DNA from: CAYNGH01 sp964396845
GTDB lineage: Bacteria; Vulcanimicrobiota; JAJTBE01; CAYNGH01
Direction of reading: 5' to 3'
NCBI GenBank assembly: GCA_964396845.1
Contig: CAYNGH010000045.1
Span: 1-20,754, forward strand
Length of the DNA stretch: 20,754 bases
In this document: positions 6,304-14,568 of the stretch, piece after piece
Layout: the number at the start of each line of letters is the position of its first letter
Position numbering within the stretch: the stretch's first letter is position 1
Position numbers and translations under genes: made by a program
Notes under the pieces: model-generated
Seen by the model: only the letters and a program-made list of their open reading frames with translations
What the model was told of the DNA's origin: nothing
The model's database searches: none

Positions 6304-8309
6304 TTGTAATTATCAGGATGGTTTCTTGGATATTGACTGATGACGGGAAAAAGAATGTTGCCCTGGCTCAGGGTGATGACAGGAAAGGCTCTGAACTTGC
6401 GGGATATATAAAAGCCCTGACGGTCAGTCTTGCCTGTGGGATTATCCCCCTGTGGCAGGTTCTTTCCCGAATGGGGAGCCATTACATTGGCAGGGGTGAG
6501 CTGGAAGGCTGGCTGTGGCGGTTCTGGTGGATGAGGCAGTTGCTGGGAGCCATCTGGAATCGAACTCCTCTAAATCCGGGCATGTTGATATACACTTATC
6601 TCACTGCGTCAAATTACCCTGAATCGGGGAATGTTTTTGACCTGCAGACCTTTTCTCTGGCTCTACGGCCCATGCTGGGGGATCCTGCCTATTACAATAT
6701 CAAAATACTCCTTATTCTCCTCTTCAACGGCATCGCGGGATATGCTCTGTTTCTGCACCTGAGCCGTCGGCGGAACTTGTCCCTGGCGGGGCCGGTCTTT
6801 CTGATATTAAATCCTTATGTTTTCTATGAGCTGGCCAGCGGTCGTCCCCGGCATGCCATTCTGTTTCCCATGGCCTTCTTTGTCCTGTATCTTCATCGAG
6901 CTTTTGAGCTACGCCGGCGGAGGGATGTTCTGCTGTGCGGTCTGTGGCTGGGGATATCTACTCTGTTCTTTCAATATTACGGTATGTCTGCATTGTTTTA
7001 TGGCCTGCTGTTTCTTGTGTTTCAGGGGATGAATCAGGGGCTTAAAAAAGTGGCAGAATTCCTGCCCCAGGCAGGTTTGATCCTGCTGGTGTTTCTGACA
7101 GTATCTCTGCCCTTTAATATCGGGTATCTGCAATTAGCGGCAGGAAGGGGCCTGCCCGAGGTCACCTATGGCCGGGATGTCCCCTCGGTGGAGTTTCTCC
7201 GGGGCAGTCGGCATGCCATTGAACCCCGGGATGACCTGACCAACTCCCTGCACCGGCTGGGACATGGATCCCTCCCGGTTGATTTCCCCCTGGGGCGAAG
7301 CCATGAAATATTCATTCCGGCGGGTATGCTTCTTTTTGCCCTGATTCCCCTGTTTTTTGTCCGGCGGGTTCCATGGCTCCAGATCTTGGCAATGCTGTTG
7401 TTCTACCTGTTGAGCCTGGGGCCTTATCTCAAGGCCGGGCCGGGAATTACCGATTATGTGAGCACTTTGTCGGGAAGCCCGGTGCCTCTGCCCTATGCCT
7501 TCTTTTTTAAGTATGTTCCCTTTGTGTCCCGTTTATTTGAGCCTCTGCGGTTTCTGGGGATGTTTTGGATAGCCCTGTTGGGAGTATGCGCTGTAAATGG
7601 GAAACAACTCATAGAAGTCTGTTCAGTGAAGAACAGGAATATTGCAGAAAAGTTAGCGCCTTTGCTGGTGCTGGTGTTGATTGTTCAAAGTGTTCTGCAG
7701 GCTGTATCCGGCGGGGTGGTTCCATTGCCCCTTACAGAAGTCGCAGTGCCGGAGTTTTATCTGCAGTTGAGAGAAGAGCCTTCCCGGGAAGCCTTAATCG
7801 AGCTTCCCTACAGGATTCAGTCCGGGGATTATGTTAATTATTATCAGATTTACCATCAGCGGAAAATCCTCTGGTCATGGGCCCATGGCAGTATTCCGCC
7901 GAAATTTCCCCGGGATACATATCCCGTCTACCTGTCCCGGGCGGATTATTCTCCTGATAATACCTTCATCAGGTATCTTGAAGAGATTAACCATGGCCCC
8001 TGGGTGGAGGCAGAATTTCATGATCGGGATCTGGATGCCTTGATTGACGCAGGTTACCGTTATGTGGTATTGCACCAGTATGGGTGTTACCTTCATGATC
8101 CCCAGGGTGAGTGGATCATGTTCCAGGGGATTGCCCGGCGGATGGAGGATATTTTTGGCCCTCCGGTGATGCAGTTCCGGGAAAAAATCGGCGGATACCC
8201 TGATAAAATATTTTTTATGCTGGTTTATGACACCGGCAACAGGATTCCAGCTGTGCCGGGGGAAAGTATGCCACCGGAAAGTGAGGTGCCCGGTGAAGGA
8301 ATGGACTGA
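6300..8309 (+). CDS. Polytopic membrane protein, GT-C glycosyltransferase-like/YfhO-like
   Basis: The 669-residue product has about ten to twelve hydrophobic segments across roughly residues 38-470 and a soluble C-terminal part (about 475-669). Clear helices include LLILLFNGIAGYALFLHL (137-154), PVFLILNPYVFYELA (165-179), GLILLVFLTVSLPF (259-272) and LAPLLVLVLIVQSVL (452-466). An early loop, GRGELEGWLWRFWWMRQLL, and the late VPFVSRLFEPLRFLGMFW resemble conserved loops of GT-C-like membrane proteins that transfer sugars from lipid carriers. I see no canonical catalytic motif that proves activity. The TTG at 6300 overlaps the previous stop (TTGA), matching the coupling style of this cluster, but its purine run is very close. 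ATG 6318 is an alternative start. The 3' end overlaps the radical SAM gene by 17 bases. Confidence 0.65.
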   Translation: MIVIIRMVSWILTDDGKKNVALAQGDDRKGSELAGYIKALTVSLACGIIPLWQVLSRMGSHYIGRGELEGWLWRFWWMRQLLGAIWNRTPLNPGMLIYTYLTASNYPESGNVFDLQTFSLALRPMLGDPAYYNIKILLILLFNGIAGYALFLHLSRRRNLSLAGPVFLILNPYVFYELASGRPRHAILFPMAFFVLYLHRAFELRRRRDVLLCGLWLGISTLFFQYYGMSALFYGLLFLVFQGMNQGLKKVAEFLPQAGLILLVFLTVSLPFNIGYLQLAAGRGLPEVTYGRDVPSVEFLRGSRHAIEPRDDLTNSLHRLGHGSLPVDFPLGRSHEIFIPAGMLLFALIPLFFVRRVPWLQILAMLLFYLLSLGPYLKAGPGITDYVSTLSGSPVPLPYAFFFKYVPFVSRLFEPLRFLGMFWIALLGVCAVNGKQLIEVCSVKNRNIAEKLAPLLVLVLIVQSVLQAVSGGVVPLPLTEVAVPEFYLQLREEPSREALIELPYRIQSGDYVNYYQIYHQRKILWSWAHGSIPPKFPRDTYPVYLSRADYSPDNTFIRYLEEINHGPWVEAEFHDRDLDALIDAGYRYVVLHQYGCYLHDPQGEWIMFQGIARRMEDIFGPPVMQFREKIGGYPDKIFFMLVYDTGNRIPAVPGESMPPESEVPGEGMD

Positions 8310-9384
8310 CCAGTTTAATTCATTTAACAGCCTTAAGGGGCTTCTGTTCAGGCCCTGGATGGAGGCAATCCTGTCGGGGGACTTTCTGCCACCGGTGGAA
8401 GCCTCTATTGATCCGATATATGACTGCAACCTTGACTGTGTATGGTGCAGTTCGTGTCATATTCTTGAAGACCCCGCCTTGAGGGGTTCAAAAATGACCC
8501 GGGATCATCTCTTGAAACTGTGCCGGTTTCTGGGACACTGGGGTGTGAAGGGAGCCTGCTTTGCCGGGGGAGGAGAACCGTTTCTTCATGAGAATGTTTC
8601 CGAGGCAGTGGAGGTCCTGTGGGAAATGGGGGTTCAGAGTGCCTTTCTCACCAACGGCACAGTAATCCGGGACAAGGACATAGATACTATGATTGCCCGA
8701 TCTCGTTGGGTGGGGTGTTCAGTGGATGCTGCGGGCAGGGAAACCTATGGAGCCTTGAAGAGAACCAGTCCCGGAAACTTTGACCGGGCAATGGATTTCC
8801 TCCGAGAGGTATGCGCCAGAAAAAAAGCCGCGGGAAGCAGGCTGGAGGTTTCATTCAAGTATCTTCTTTTTCCGGAAAATGTGGAGGAGCTTTATGACGG
8901 CGCTCTTCTGGCAAAGAAAACCGGCGTTGACTACATTCATATCCGTCCTGTTGCGTGGGAGAATATTCATGGCGGTTGCAATGAACCCCTGAAGTTTGAT
9001 CTGGACCTGGTGAATCGTCTTCTTGAGAAAACCTTCCAGCTGGAGGATGACAACTTCCGGGTATATGGAATCCGCCACAAGTTTTCTCCGGCCTTGAATC
9101 TTCGCCGGGGATTCAGCCGATGCCGGGCAGCTCCACTGCTGGTAAACCTGGGTGCTGACGGCGGGGTTTATCTGTGTGTGGATCACCAGGGCTGTCAGGC
9201 TTTCCGTATCGGCAGTCATCATCCCGACCCCTGGCAAATCCTTGATTTCTGGGGAGGAAACCGACACCGCCAGATGATGGAACAGGTGGATCTTTGCCGT
9301 TGTCCCCGGTGTACTTTCGGCGTCTATAACGAAATAATGGAAAAGGTTCTTATCCAGGACAGAATGTGCCGGGTTTTTCCATAG
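8293..9384 (+). CDS. Radical SAM protein with SPASM-like C-terminal cysteine domain
   Basis: This 363-residue enzyme would use S-adenosylmethionine bound to a [4Fe-4S] cluster to start radical chemistry. The cluster motif is CNLDCVWC (Cys45, 49, 52), and the SAM-binding GGEP follows at 93-96. The barrel continues with SAFLTNGTVI and WVGCSVDAAGRETYG. The C-terminal part has C-x12-G-x4-C (Cys277, Gly290, Cys295), then Cys301, a CRCPRC run (335, 337, 340) and Cys359. This is close to the SPASM auxiliary-cluster pattern seen in peptide-modifying and sugar-alcohol-dehydrogenating enzymes. The GTG at 8293 is chosen because GTGAGG (8281-8286) is six bases upstream and the next residues begin the typical N-terminus. 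An upstream start at 8227 would overlap the previous gene far more. The substrate is unknown. Confidence 0.85.
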   Translation: MKEWTDQFNSFNSLKGLLFRPWMEAILSGDFLPPVEASIDPIYDCNLDCVWCSSCHILEDPALRGSKMTRDHLLKLCRFLGHWGVKGACFAGGGEPFLHENVSEAVEVLWEMGVQSAFLTNGTVIRDKDIDTMIARSRWVGCSVDAAGRETYGALKRTSPGNFDRAMDFLREVCARKKAAGSRLEVSFKYLLFPENVEELYDGALLAKKTGVDYIHIRPVAWENIHGGCNEPLKFDLDLVNRLLEKTFQLEDDNFRVYGIRHKFSPALNLRRGFSRCRAAPLLVNLGADGGVYLCVDHQGCQAFRIGSHHPDPWQILDFWGGNRHRQMMEQVDLCRCPRCTFGVYNEIMEKVLIQDRMCRVFP

Positions 9385-9448
9385 AAAGGGAAACTGGCCG
9401 GGATGGGAAACATCAGGAATATAACTTTATTTATTATGAGGTGATGTT

Positions 9449-9778
9449 GTGTTTGCAGTGAGTATTACCGCCGGGGTAAGACATGGAATGATGGAGCAGA
9501 CATGGCGCTTCTGGAATGAGCAAGTTCTTTTTGACAAACGTCATGTGCCGGGATTCAGGGAAGCGGTAGTTCTGTTGGGGCAGGATCACAGAAGCATCCG
9601 GGAGATTTCCCTGTGGGAGTCCCGGGAGCATGCCGATGCAATACTGGGTAACCGGTGGAGGCCTGAAGTGTCACGGGCTTTTGATTATCTGCTGACAGGC
9701 CCTCCCGTGGTGGAATGTTTTGATGCCATTTCTGTCGGCCCCCTGATGGGAACAGGCCCATTCACCGGGGTGATGTGA
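9449..9778 (+). CDS. Small ABM/dimeric alpha-beta-barrel-like protein
   Basis: This 109-residue protein looks like an antibiotic-biosynthesis-monooxygenase-type ferredoxin fold. A first strand, FAVSITAGV, is followed by a helix ending in FWNEQVLFDK. PGFREAVVLLGQ is the core pattern, and REISLWESREHADAILGNRWRPEVSRAFDYLL matches the strand-turn-helix in which these proteins usually read W-x-S-x-E/A. Known relatives include heme- or quinol-acting monooxygenases, but many have no known activity. The GTG at 9449 has an excellent ribosome site, AGGTGA (9439-9444), five bases upstream. It lies 64 bases after the radical SAM gene on the same strand and is likely the last gene of the cluster. The family call is tentative. 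Confidence 0.6.
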   Translation: MFAVSITAGVRHGMMEQTWRFWNEQVLFDKRHVPGFREAVVLLGQDHRSIREISLWESREHADAILGNRWRPEVSRAFDYLLTGPPVVECFDAISVGPLMGTGPFTGVM

Positions 9779-9790
9779 TTTCCAGCCAAC

Positions 9791-9810
9791 AAAAAAGCCC
9801 CCCCGGGGCT
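9791..9810 (-). terminator. Rho-independent terminator for the minus-strand coiled-coil/small membrane protein genes
   Basis: Read on the minus strand, AGCCCC (9810-9805), a GGG loop and GGGGCT (9801-9796) form a strong stem followed by six T residues counting the last stem base (9796-9791). It lies about 17 bases after the stop of the 72-residue gene. On the plus strand the hairpin has no T-tract, so it does not obviously end the plus-strand cluster. Confidence 0.8.
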
Positions 9811-9826
9811 TGAAGTTAGTGTCATA

Positions 9827-10045
9827 TTAAATACTTTTCTGATATTCCAGAAGTACCAGGGGCCACATCAGGACTGTGAGAAACATAACAGCCATAAAAA
9901 TCAGGGAGTTAATCTCTTCTTCGTGATCTTTCCTGACAAGGGAGAGCTTAGCTTCCATCTTCAGAGATTCGATGATCTCGTCCACCCCCAGCCGGTAAAG
10001 GACCATCAGCCCGGCGATTATCCAGAACAGAAATATGCAATTCAT
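9827..10045 (-). CDS. Small two-helix membrane protein (72 aa)
   Basis: I do not recognise the family. The protein has two hydrophobic segments: about residues 3-18 (CIFLFWIIAGLMVLYR) and 47-66 (SLIFMAVMFLTVLMWPLVLL). A charged amphipathic linker between them, DEIIESLKMEAKLSLVRKDHEEEIN, could form a coiled coil outside the bilayer. The ATG at 10045 has a modest purine-rich site, GAAGTGAA, just upstream. It is the next gene after the giant coiled-coil protein on the same strand, 78 bases away, with a terminator close behind, so the two are probably one transcript. A role as a membrane docking partner for the coiled-coil protein is inference from this arrangement only. Confidence 0.65.
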   Translation of the reverse strand: MNCIFLFWIIAGLMVLYRLGVDEIIESLKMEAKLSLVRKDHEEEINSLIFMAVMFLTVLMWPLVLLEYQKSI

Positions 10046-10123
10046 TGATTCACTTCACTTCCCCGTAGCCGTCTGTATTTTTATTCTCCCGGATGGATGG
10101 GCAAAGCCTCTGATCCGAGGGGG

Positions 10124-13100
10124 TTACCACCATTTTTTCTTTCGGGATTCTGCCCGGAGAAGCTCAAGCTCTGCCCGGTCTTTTTCCCGCTGAATTCTTT
10201 CCAAAGCCAGGGAGTCGATAAGCTCTTTCTTTTCGGTTTCATACCGCTGGATTATCTCGTATTTATCCCGCTTTTCCTTTTCCAGCTGTTCCCGGAGCTC
10301 TACTTTTTCCCGGTAACACTCCTCCAGAAGGCGATCTTTTTCCTGCATCACCGCCTGAAGATTGTTGGTGCGGGCTGGATCCCCCTCCACAGTGTGAGCA
10401 ATGCGAAGCTGTTCCTTGAGGCTCAGTTTTTCCTTTTCAAGGCTCTTGTTCAGCTCCCGCTGTTTCTTGATCTCCATCCGGAGGTTCTCTTTTTCTGCTT
10501 CAGAGGTTTCGTTGTCTTCATCTTTTTCCCGGGAAGAACCCCTGGGCAGGCTGTGAATGGTTTCGATGAGGCTTTCCAGTTTGACGCTGAGTTCTTCCTG
10601 ATCCCTCCGGGTCCGGGTAATGGAATCAAGAATCTCCTGCTGGATGCCTGGATCATCAGAACTGCCGGGGAAACTGTCCCTGCCCATTTCTTCCTGAAGC
10701 CGGGTGATGGCATCGAGGATCTTGCTTTCCATCTCCTGGGTCTGGTTCAGTTTCTCCTCGATAACCGGGGCCGTGGCTTTTCCTGTTCCCCTGGAGCTTC
10801 CCTGACCGCCCTGCTGGTAGATTTCCTTTACAAGGTCAACTATATGCTGAATGCGCTGACTGATTATCCGAAGGGTTTCCCGATCCTCGTCCATCTTGAT
10901 CATCATGGTTTCTTCCATGCGCATGGACATGTCCGATGAAGGTCCTCCCCCGGCTATACCAGCTCCTCCCGATGAGATTCGGGCTCCAAGACGGTCAATG
11001 TCCTGTTTTATGGTGCCCAGGAATTTGTATGTTTCTGCAAGACCTTCCTGAATCAGGGGAAGATATTCATCCAGATTCACCCTGGTGGAGGTTCCTGCTT
11101 TTTCCAGGGCCTGATCCAGCCGATCCATCAACTGATGGTGATTTTTGCGGGTCATCTTGTCCAGGGACTCCCGGAACTCTCCGTAAACCTCATCCAGCCT
11201 CTCTATCTTGTCGGTGAGGATCTCCTCCAGCTTTGCAATGGCTGTGGGACTGTCCGAGGGGGGGGAATTTTTTAATGCTCCAAGTTCAGTCTTGAGGGAT
11301 TTTTGGATTTTCAGGTTGAGGTTCAGAAGAGTTTCCTGGTTCTCTCTGATTTCCGTGAGCTTTTCTTCAAAAATACCGTTGATGGATGTGGCAAGGTCAT
11401 CCCGGTTTACTGAAACTCCTATGGATGCCTGCTCTTCCATTATTTCCTGGATCCTGCCCAGCAACTGCTTCTGTAAATTTACATTCAGATTTACCAGGAT
11501 CTTCTGGGAACCTTCCATTTCTTTCTTGAAGGCCTCCAGCTGGTTCTCTGTGAGCCTTTCCAGCACCGGCAGTAAATCCTGGGGATTAACCCCCCCGTCA
11601 CTGCTTGTTCCTGCTGTCAGACGGAGATTTTGTATCTGCTCAACCATATCCCGGTGGTTGCGGGTTATGGCGTTCATTGCGTTGGCCTGCTGTTCTCTCA
11701 GAAGATCATTGCTTTCCACCAGTACCTCGCCAATGGAGGCCACCATGCTTTCAGTATCCAGGTTTGCCAGAACTTCAGCAATGCCGTCGTGGATTTGATC
11801 CACCCGGGAAGTGAGGCTGGTTGTGAGCTGTTCCTGCAATCCCTTGAGAACAGCCACTGTTTCCGTCTGATCCTCCTTCAGCTCCTTTGTCTGGTGATTG
11901 TTGAACTCCACTAACTTTTCCAGAAGATGCTCTGTGTTTAAATTTCCCTTGATGGAATCCAGCACAACCCTGATCTCTTCCAGAATGGAAACCAGGGTTT
12001 CATCGGGAGATATGTTGCCAATGAGCGACTGGATTATCCGGGCATTTTCCCTGGCCAGAATATCCAGGGCGTTTTCCGGCAGATCCGCGTTTTCCAGTTT
12101 TTCTGACAGGAATTGGCGGTTTCCGTTGCCAAGGCCCTGAACTATTTTCTGGGTGTTTTCCACACTCTTACGAAGGGCCCGGGTTTCTTTTTCGATTACC
12201 TCCCGGATCTGGTCCAGATCCCGGTTGTGACGGCCTTCTCCTTCCATGCGATCAATGACCTGTCCCGTGGACTGTAAAAGATCCTGCCTTTCGGATATCC
12301 TGGTAATTATCTCCAGAAGGCTGTCCTCCACGGATTTGAACCGTTCATTGACCCGGTGGAATGTTTCCCGATCCACATCCATCAGGTCCAGTTTTTCCCG
12401 GAGCCATTTCTGGGAATTGATATTGAGATTTACCAGGATCTTCTGGGCAGCTTCCTGGTTCTGGCGAAGGTCCGCCGACTGCTCTTCGACTAATTGCTTG
12501 AACTGACCCAGCAGGTAGTCGATGGAGAAACGTCCCTGAAAATCATCCAGAGAAGAACGGATATCATCCAGTATCTTGGAAACCTTCCCTGTCTGATCTC
12601 CTGCGCCAACGCCGATACCTCCGGTGGAGAGGTTTTCCAGCTGTTCGTTGATGCTTCCGAGGAACTGAAGCCTCTCGTCCACCAGCTGGTTTATGTCTGC
12701 GGTTATGGCTTCAAAGGTCTGAAGCTGTTCGGTTATCTCTTCCACATTGTCCCGGATGGAAACCAGTTCGTTGAGCCGATCCAGGTGAGTCAGCTTTTCC
12801 ATGAGAGCCTTCTGGTTGTTGATATTCATATTGACAACCACGTTCTGGAAGGACTCCTGAGATTCTTTCAGAGTACCCAGAGAATCAGCCACGGATTTTT
12901 CCAGGGCCTGGGGAAGGCTCTGTTCTAATTTTTCAATAAGTCCCGCCATCGCCTCTTCCAAACGTCCCATCAGTTTCTGGTCCAGATTTCCCGGATCATA
13001 ACTCTTGAGCCGGTCAAAAGCTTCCCCCACCTTCAGAAGATCCCGCTCCAGATCCCGGGAAAATGAAGCCACCACTGCGTTCATCTGCTGAATTTGAGAA

Positions 13101-14362
13101 ACAGTGTTGGTTATTTTCTCTGATGGCAGGGCCAGCTGGCTGATCTGTTCTTTGAGGGCTTTGTTCTGCTGATTCTGGAAGGACAGAAACAACTGCTCCA
13201 TGTCACGGCGGATTTCCCCCAGTTTCTCCTCTACATGAGGAACCATGAAACCTCCGCCGGTAAGCTCGATGGAAGCCAGCACCTCGTCGAGTTTCCTGAC
13301 CAGTTCGTCTTTGTCCCCAAGGCCTTCTTTGTCCTGGACAATATCCTTTGCGGCACCGGACAGGTTTTCTGCCTGGCTGGCTTTCTGTTCCAGCACTTCC
13401 AGAAGGGCTGGCATCACTTCCTGAAGATCATTCAGAAGCTTGGGGGTTTCCGATGCTATCACATTAAATTCTTCGGTCTTTTCCAGCAGACTGTTTTTGA
13501 AGCTCACATTCAGATCTGATACTACCTTTCGCAGACGTTTCTGATCTTCCTGAAGCTCTCCGATAGTTTCCATCAACTGGACATGATCTGTGGGACCTCC
13601 GCCAAGGCCATCCCTCAGAGTGTCCAGTCTTTCGCTTATCCGGGTCAGATCTCCCAGGTCCTGACGGAGAGTGTTTATTTTGTCGGAAACCGACTCGTTG
13701 AGATATTTGGCAAGCCCTTCAATGCGGGATTTGACCTCTCCCATCTGGTTGGATTTCCAAATTTTCTCCAGAGCCTTGTAAATCTTCTCATCCCCCGAGG
13801 CTACCCTGGACTCCAGCTTGCGCAGGGCCCTGAGTATGTCATCCTGCTGTTTTATGGATTTTTCCAGCACCGATTCCATGGCCTGGGTGACTGTATCGAG
13901 GCCATCCTTGCCAAGCCCCCCTCCCCCGGAGAGATTCATCTTGGAAAGGGAGCTCTCCAGGGCTTTTTTCATTACCGATTCAAGCTCCGTGAGAACCATG
14001 AGAGGCTCTTTGTACATGTCTATCCGCTTGGTGAGGAATTTTCGCACATTGTTAAGCTCAACTGCATGGGTATGAAAGGAGGTGTCGATCTTCCTGATGA
14101 CTTCGTTGAGTTTGAGGCTGATGAAGTCTTCGAAATAACCGGTAAATTGTGTATCGTCAAGTATGGTGAAAGGGGTGGGCTTTTTGGGTGTTCTCTCCTT
14201 GTGAAGACTGACCCGGACCTTCAGCAGAAGGTCTTCGGGTATCCGGTATTCGTCTTCGATAATTTCGAAGGATATTTCGCCGCTGGCAACCAGATCCTCA
14301 ACTTCTGCCTCCCCGGTTCCCAGGAATTCAGCTGCTTCGGATATAGTATAACTTTTGGCCAT
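10124..14362 (-). CDS. Giant coiled-coil protein (1412 aa) with N-terminal MerR/excisionase-type helix-turn-helix
   Basis: Residues 3-50 match a MerR/excisionase-type winged helix-turn-helix: YTISEAAEFLGTGEAEVEDL, then a wing ending in DEYRIPEDLL. Nearly everything after residue 80 is hydrophilic and helical with heptad-like spacing, broken by glycine-rich hinges (about 145-153, 251-257, 579-589, 916-924, 1131-1141). At least six copies of an LVNLNxNxQKxLxEKL-type motif recur between about 282 and 1030. A dense Glu/Lys coiled coil fills 1280-1400 and the protein ends RKKKWW. There are no membrane segments. The fold plan resembles DNA-binding proteins with long coiled-coil tails such as KfrA or RacA, suggesting a chromosome- or pole-organising scaffold; this is inference. 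ATG 14362 is preferred over GTG 14374 because GGTGAT sits four bases upstream and the HTH begins directly after. Confidence 0.8.
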   Translation of the reverse strand: MAKSYTISEAAEFLGTGEAEVEDLVASGEISFEIIEDEYRIPEDLLLKVRVSLHKERTPKKPTPFTILDDTQFTGYFEDFISLKLNEVIRKIDTSFHTHAVELNNVRKFLTKRIDMYKEPLMVLTELESVMKKALESSLSKMNLSGGGGLGKDGLDTVTQAMESVLEKSIKQQDDILRALRKLESRVASGDEKIYKALEKIWKSNQMGEVKSRIEGLAKYLNESVSDKINTLRQDLGDLTRISERLDTLRDGLGGGPTDHVQLMETIGELQEDQKRLRKVVSDLNVSFKNSLLEKTEEFNVIASETPKLLNDLQEVMPALLEVLEQKASQAENLSGAAKDIVQDKEGLGDKDELVRKLDEVLASIELTGGGFMVPHVEEKLGEIRRDMEQLFLSFQNQQNKALKEQISQLALPSEKITNTVSQIQQMNAVVASFSRDLERDLLKVGEAFDRLKSYDPGNLDQKLMGRLEEAMAGLIEKLEQSLPQALEKSVADSLGTLKESQESFQNVVVNMNINNQKALMEKLTHLDRLNELVSIRDNVEEITEQLQTFEAITADINQLVDERLQFLGSINEQLENLSTGGIGVGAGDQTGKVSKILDDIRSSLDDFQGRFSIDYLLGQFKQLVEEQSADLRQNQEAAQKILVNLNINSQKWLREKLDLMDVDRETFHRVNERFKSVEDSLLEIITRISERQDLLQSTGQVIDRMEGEGRHNRDLDQIREVIEKETRALRKSVENTQKIVQGLGNGNRQFLSEKLENADLPENALDILARENARIIQSLIGNISPDETLVSILEEIRVVLDSIKGNLNTEHLLEKLVEFNNHQTKELKEDQTETVAVLKGLQEQLTTSLTSRVDQIHDGIAEVLANLDTESMVASIGEVLVESNDLLREQQANAMNAITRNHRDMVEQIQNLRLTAGTSSDGGVNPQDLLPVLERLTENQLEAFKKEMEGSQKILVNLNVNLQKQLLGRIQEIMEEQASIGVSVNRDDLATSINGIFEEKLTEIRENQETLLNLNLKIQKSLKTELGALKNSPPSDSPTAIAKLEEILTDKIERLDEVYGEFRESLDKMTRKNHHQLMDRLDQALEKAGTSTRVNLDEYLPLIQEGLAETYKFLGTIKQDIDRLGARISSGGAGIAGGGPSSDMSMRMEETMMIKMDEDRETLRIISQRIQHIVDLVKEIYQQGGQGSSRGTGKATAPVIEEKLNQTQEMESKILDAITRLQEEMGRDSFPGSSDDPGIQQEILDSITRTRRDQEELSVKLESLIETIHSLPRGSSREKDEDNETSEAEKENLRMEIKKQRELNKSLEKEKLSLKEQLRIAHTVEGDPARTNNLQAVMQEKDRLLEECYREKVELREQLEKEKRDKYEIIQRYETEKKELIDSLALERIQREKDRAELELLRAESRKKKWW
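11273..13519 (-). repeat. Dispersed LVNLNxNxQKxLxEKL repeat family inside the coiled-coil protein
   Basis: Using residue numbers from the ATG at 14362, the motif appears at 282-295 (SDLNVSFKNSLLEK), 507-524 (NVVVNMNINNQKALMEKL), 641-662 (KILVNLNINSQKWLREKL), 738-757 (QKIVQGLGNGNRQFLSEKLE), 953-974 (QKILVNLNVNLQKQLL) and 1010-1027 (ETLLNLNLKIQKSLKTEL). Weaker relatives lie near 388-407 and 838-858. Several copies are preceded by a shared LLxxLxxLxEExxxxLKExQE helix, so the full unit is about 45 residues. Two copies keep an identical 22-base DNA stretch (11487-11508 and 12426-12447). Confidence 0.8.
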
Positions 14363-14510
14363 CTTTATCACCACAAACTAAGAAATTTGGTATATCAAAA
14401 CATAACCCACCCAGGCTTACTATATATTCAAAGACTTTGTGGGCTTATCCTGTCGATTTGTCAAAAACTTGGCAATACCTTCGGAAAATAAAAAAAACAC
14501 TAAAAAACTA

Positions 14511-14560
14511 TAGACCTCCCCGGCGATTGATTGTATAATGAAGCCTGATTCTGGTATAAT
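14511..14560 (+). promoter_or_regulatory. Candidate tandem promoters for the HEAT-repeat-like gene
   Basis: TAGACC (14511-14516), 17 bases and a perfect TATAAT (14534-14539) form one sigma70-like promoter. A second, extended -10 (TGGTATAAT, 14552-14560) lies 21 bases further on and would start transcription near 14567, almost at the start codon. The rest of 14375-14510, between the divergent genes, is AT-rich with no other clear element. Confidence 0.45.
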
Positions 14561-14568
14561 TGCATGGT

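Noticed and set aside
9791..9810. Terminator of the plus-strand cluster
   Set aside because: The hairpin has its T-tract only in the minus-strand direction; the plus-strand side continues TGAAG.
14436..14464. Minus-strand TTGACA (14464-14459) as promoter of the coiled-coil gene
   Set aside because: The -35 is perfect, but the hexamer at 17 bases reads CACAAA, only 3/6, and neighbouring spacings are no better.
10097..14491. Several plus-strand open frames of 80-300 codons opposite the coiled-coil gene
   Set aside because: They arise from the Glu/Lys/Gln/Leu codon bias of the minus-strand gene, lack ribosome sites and show no domain.
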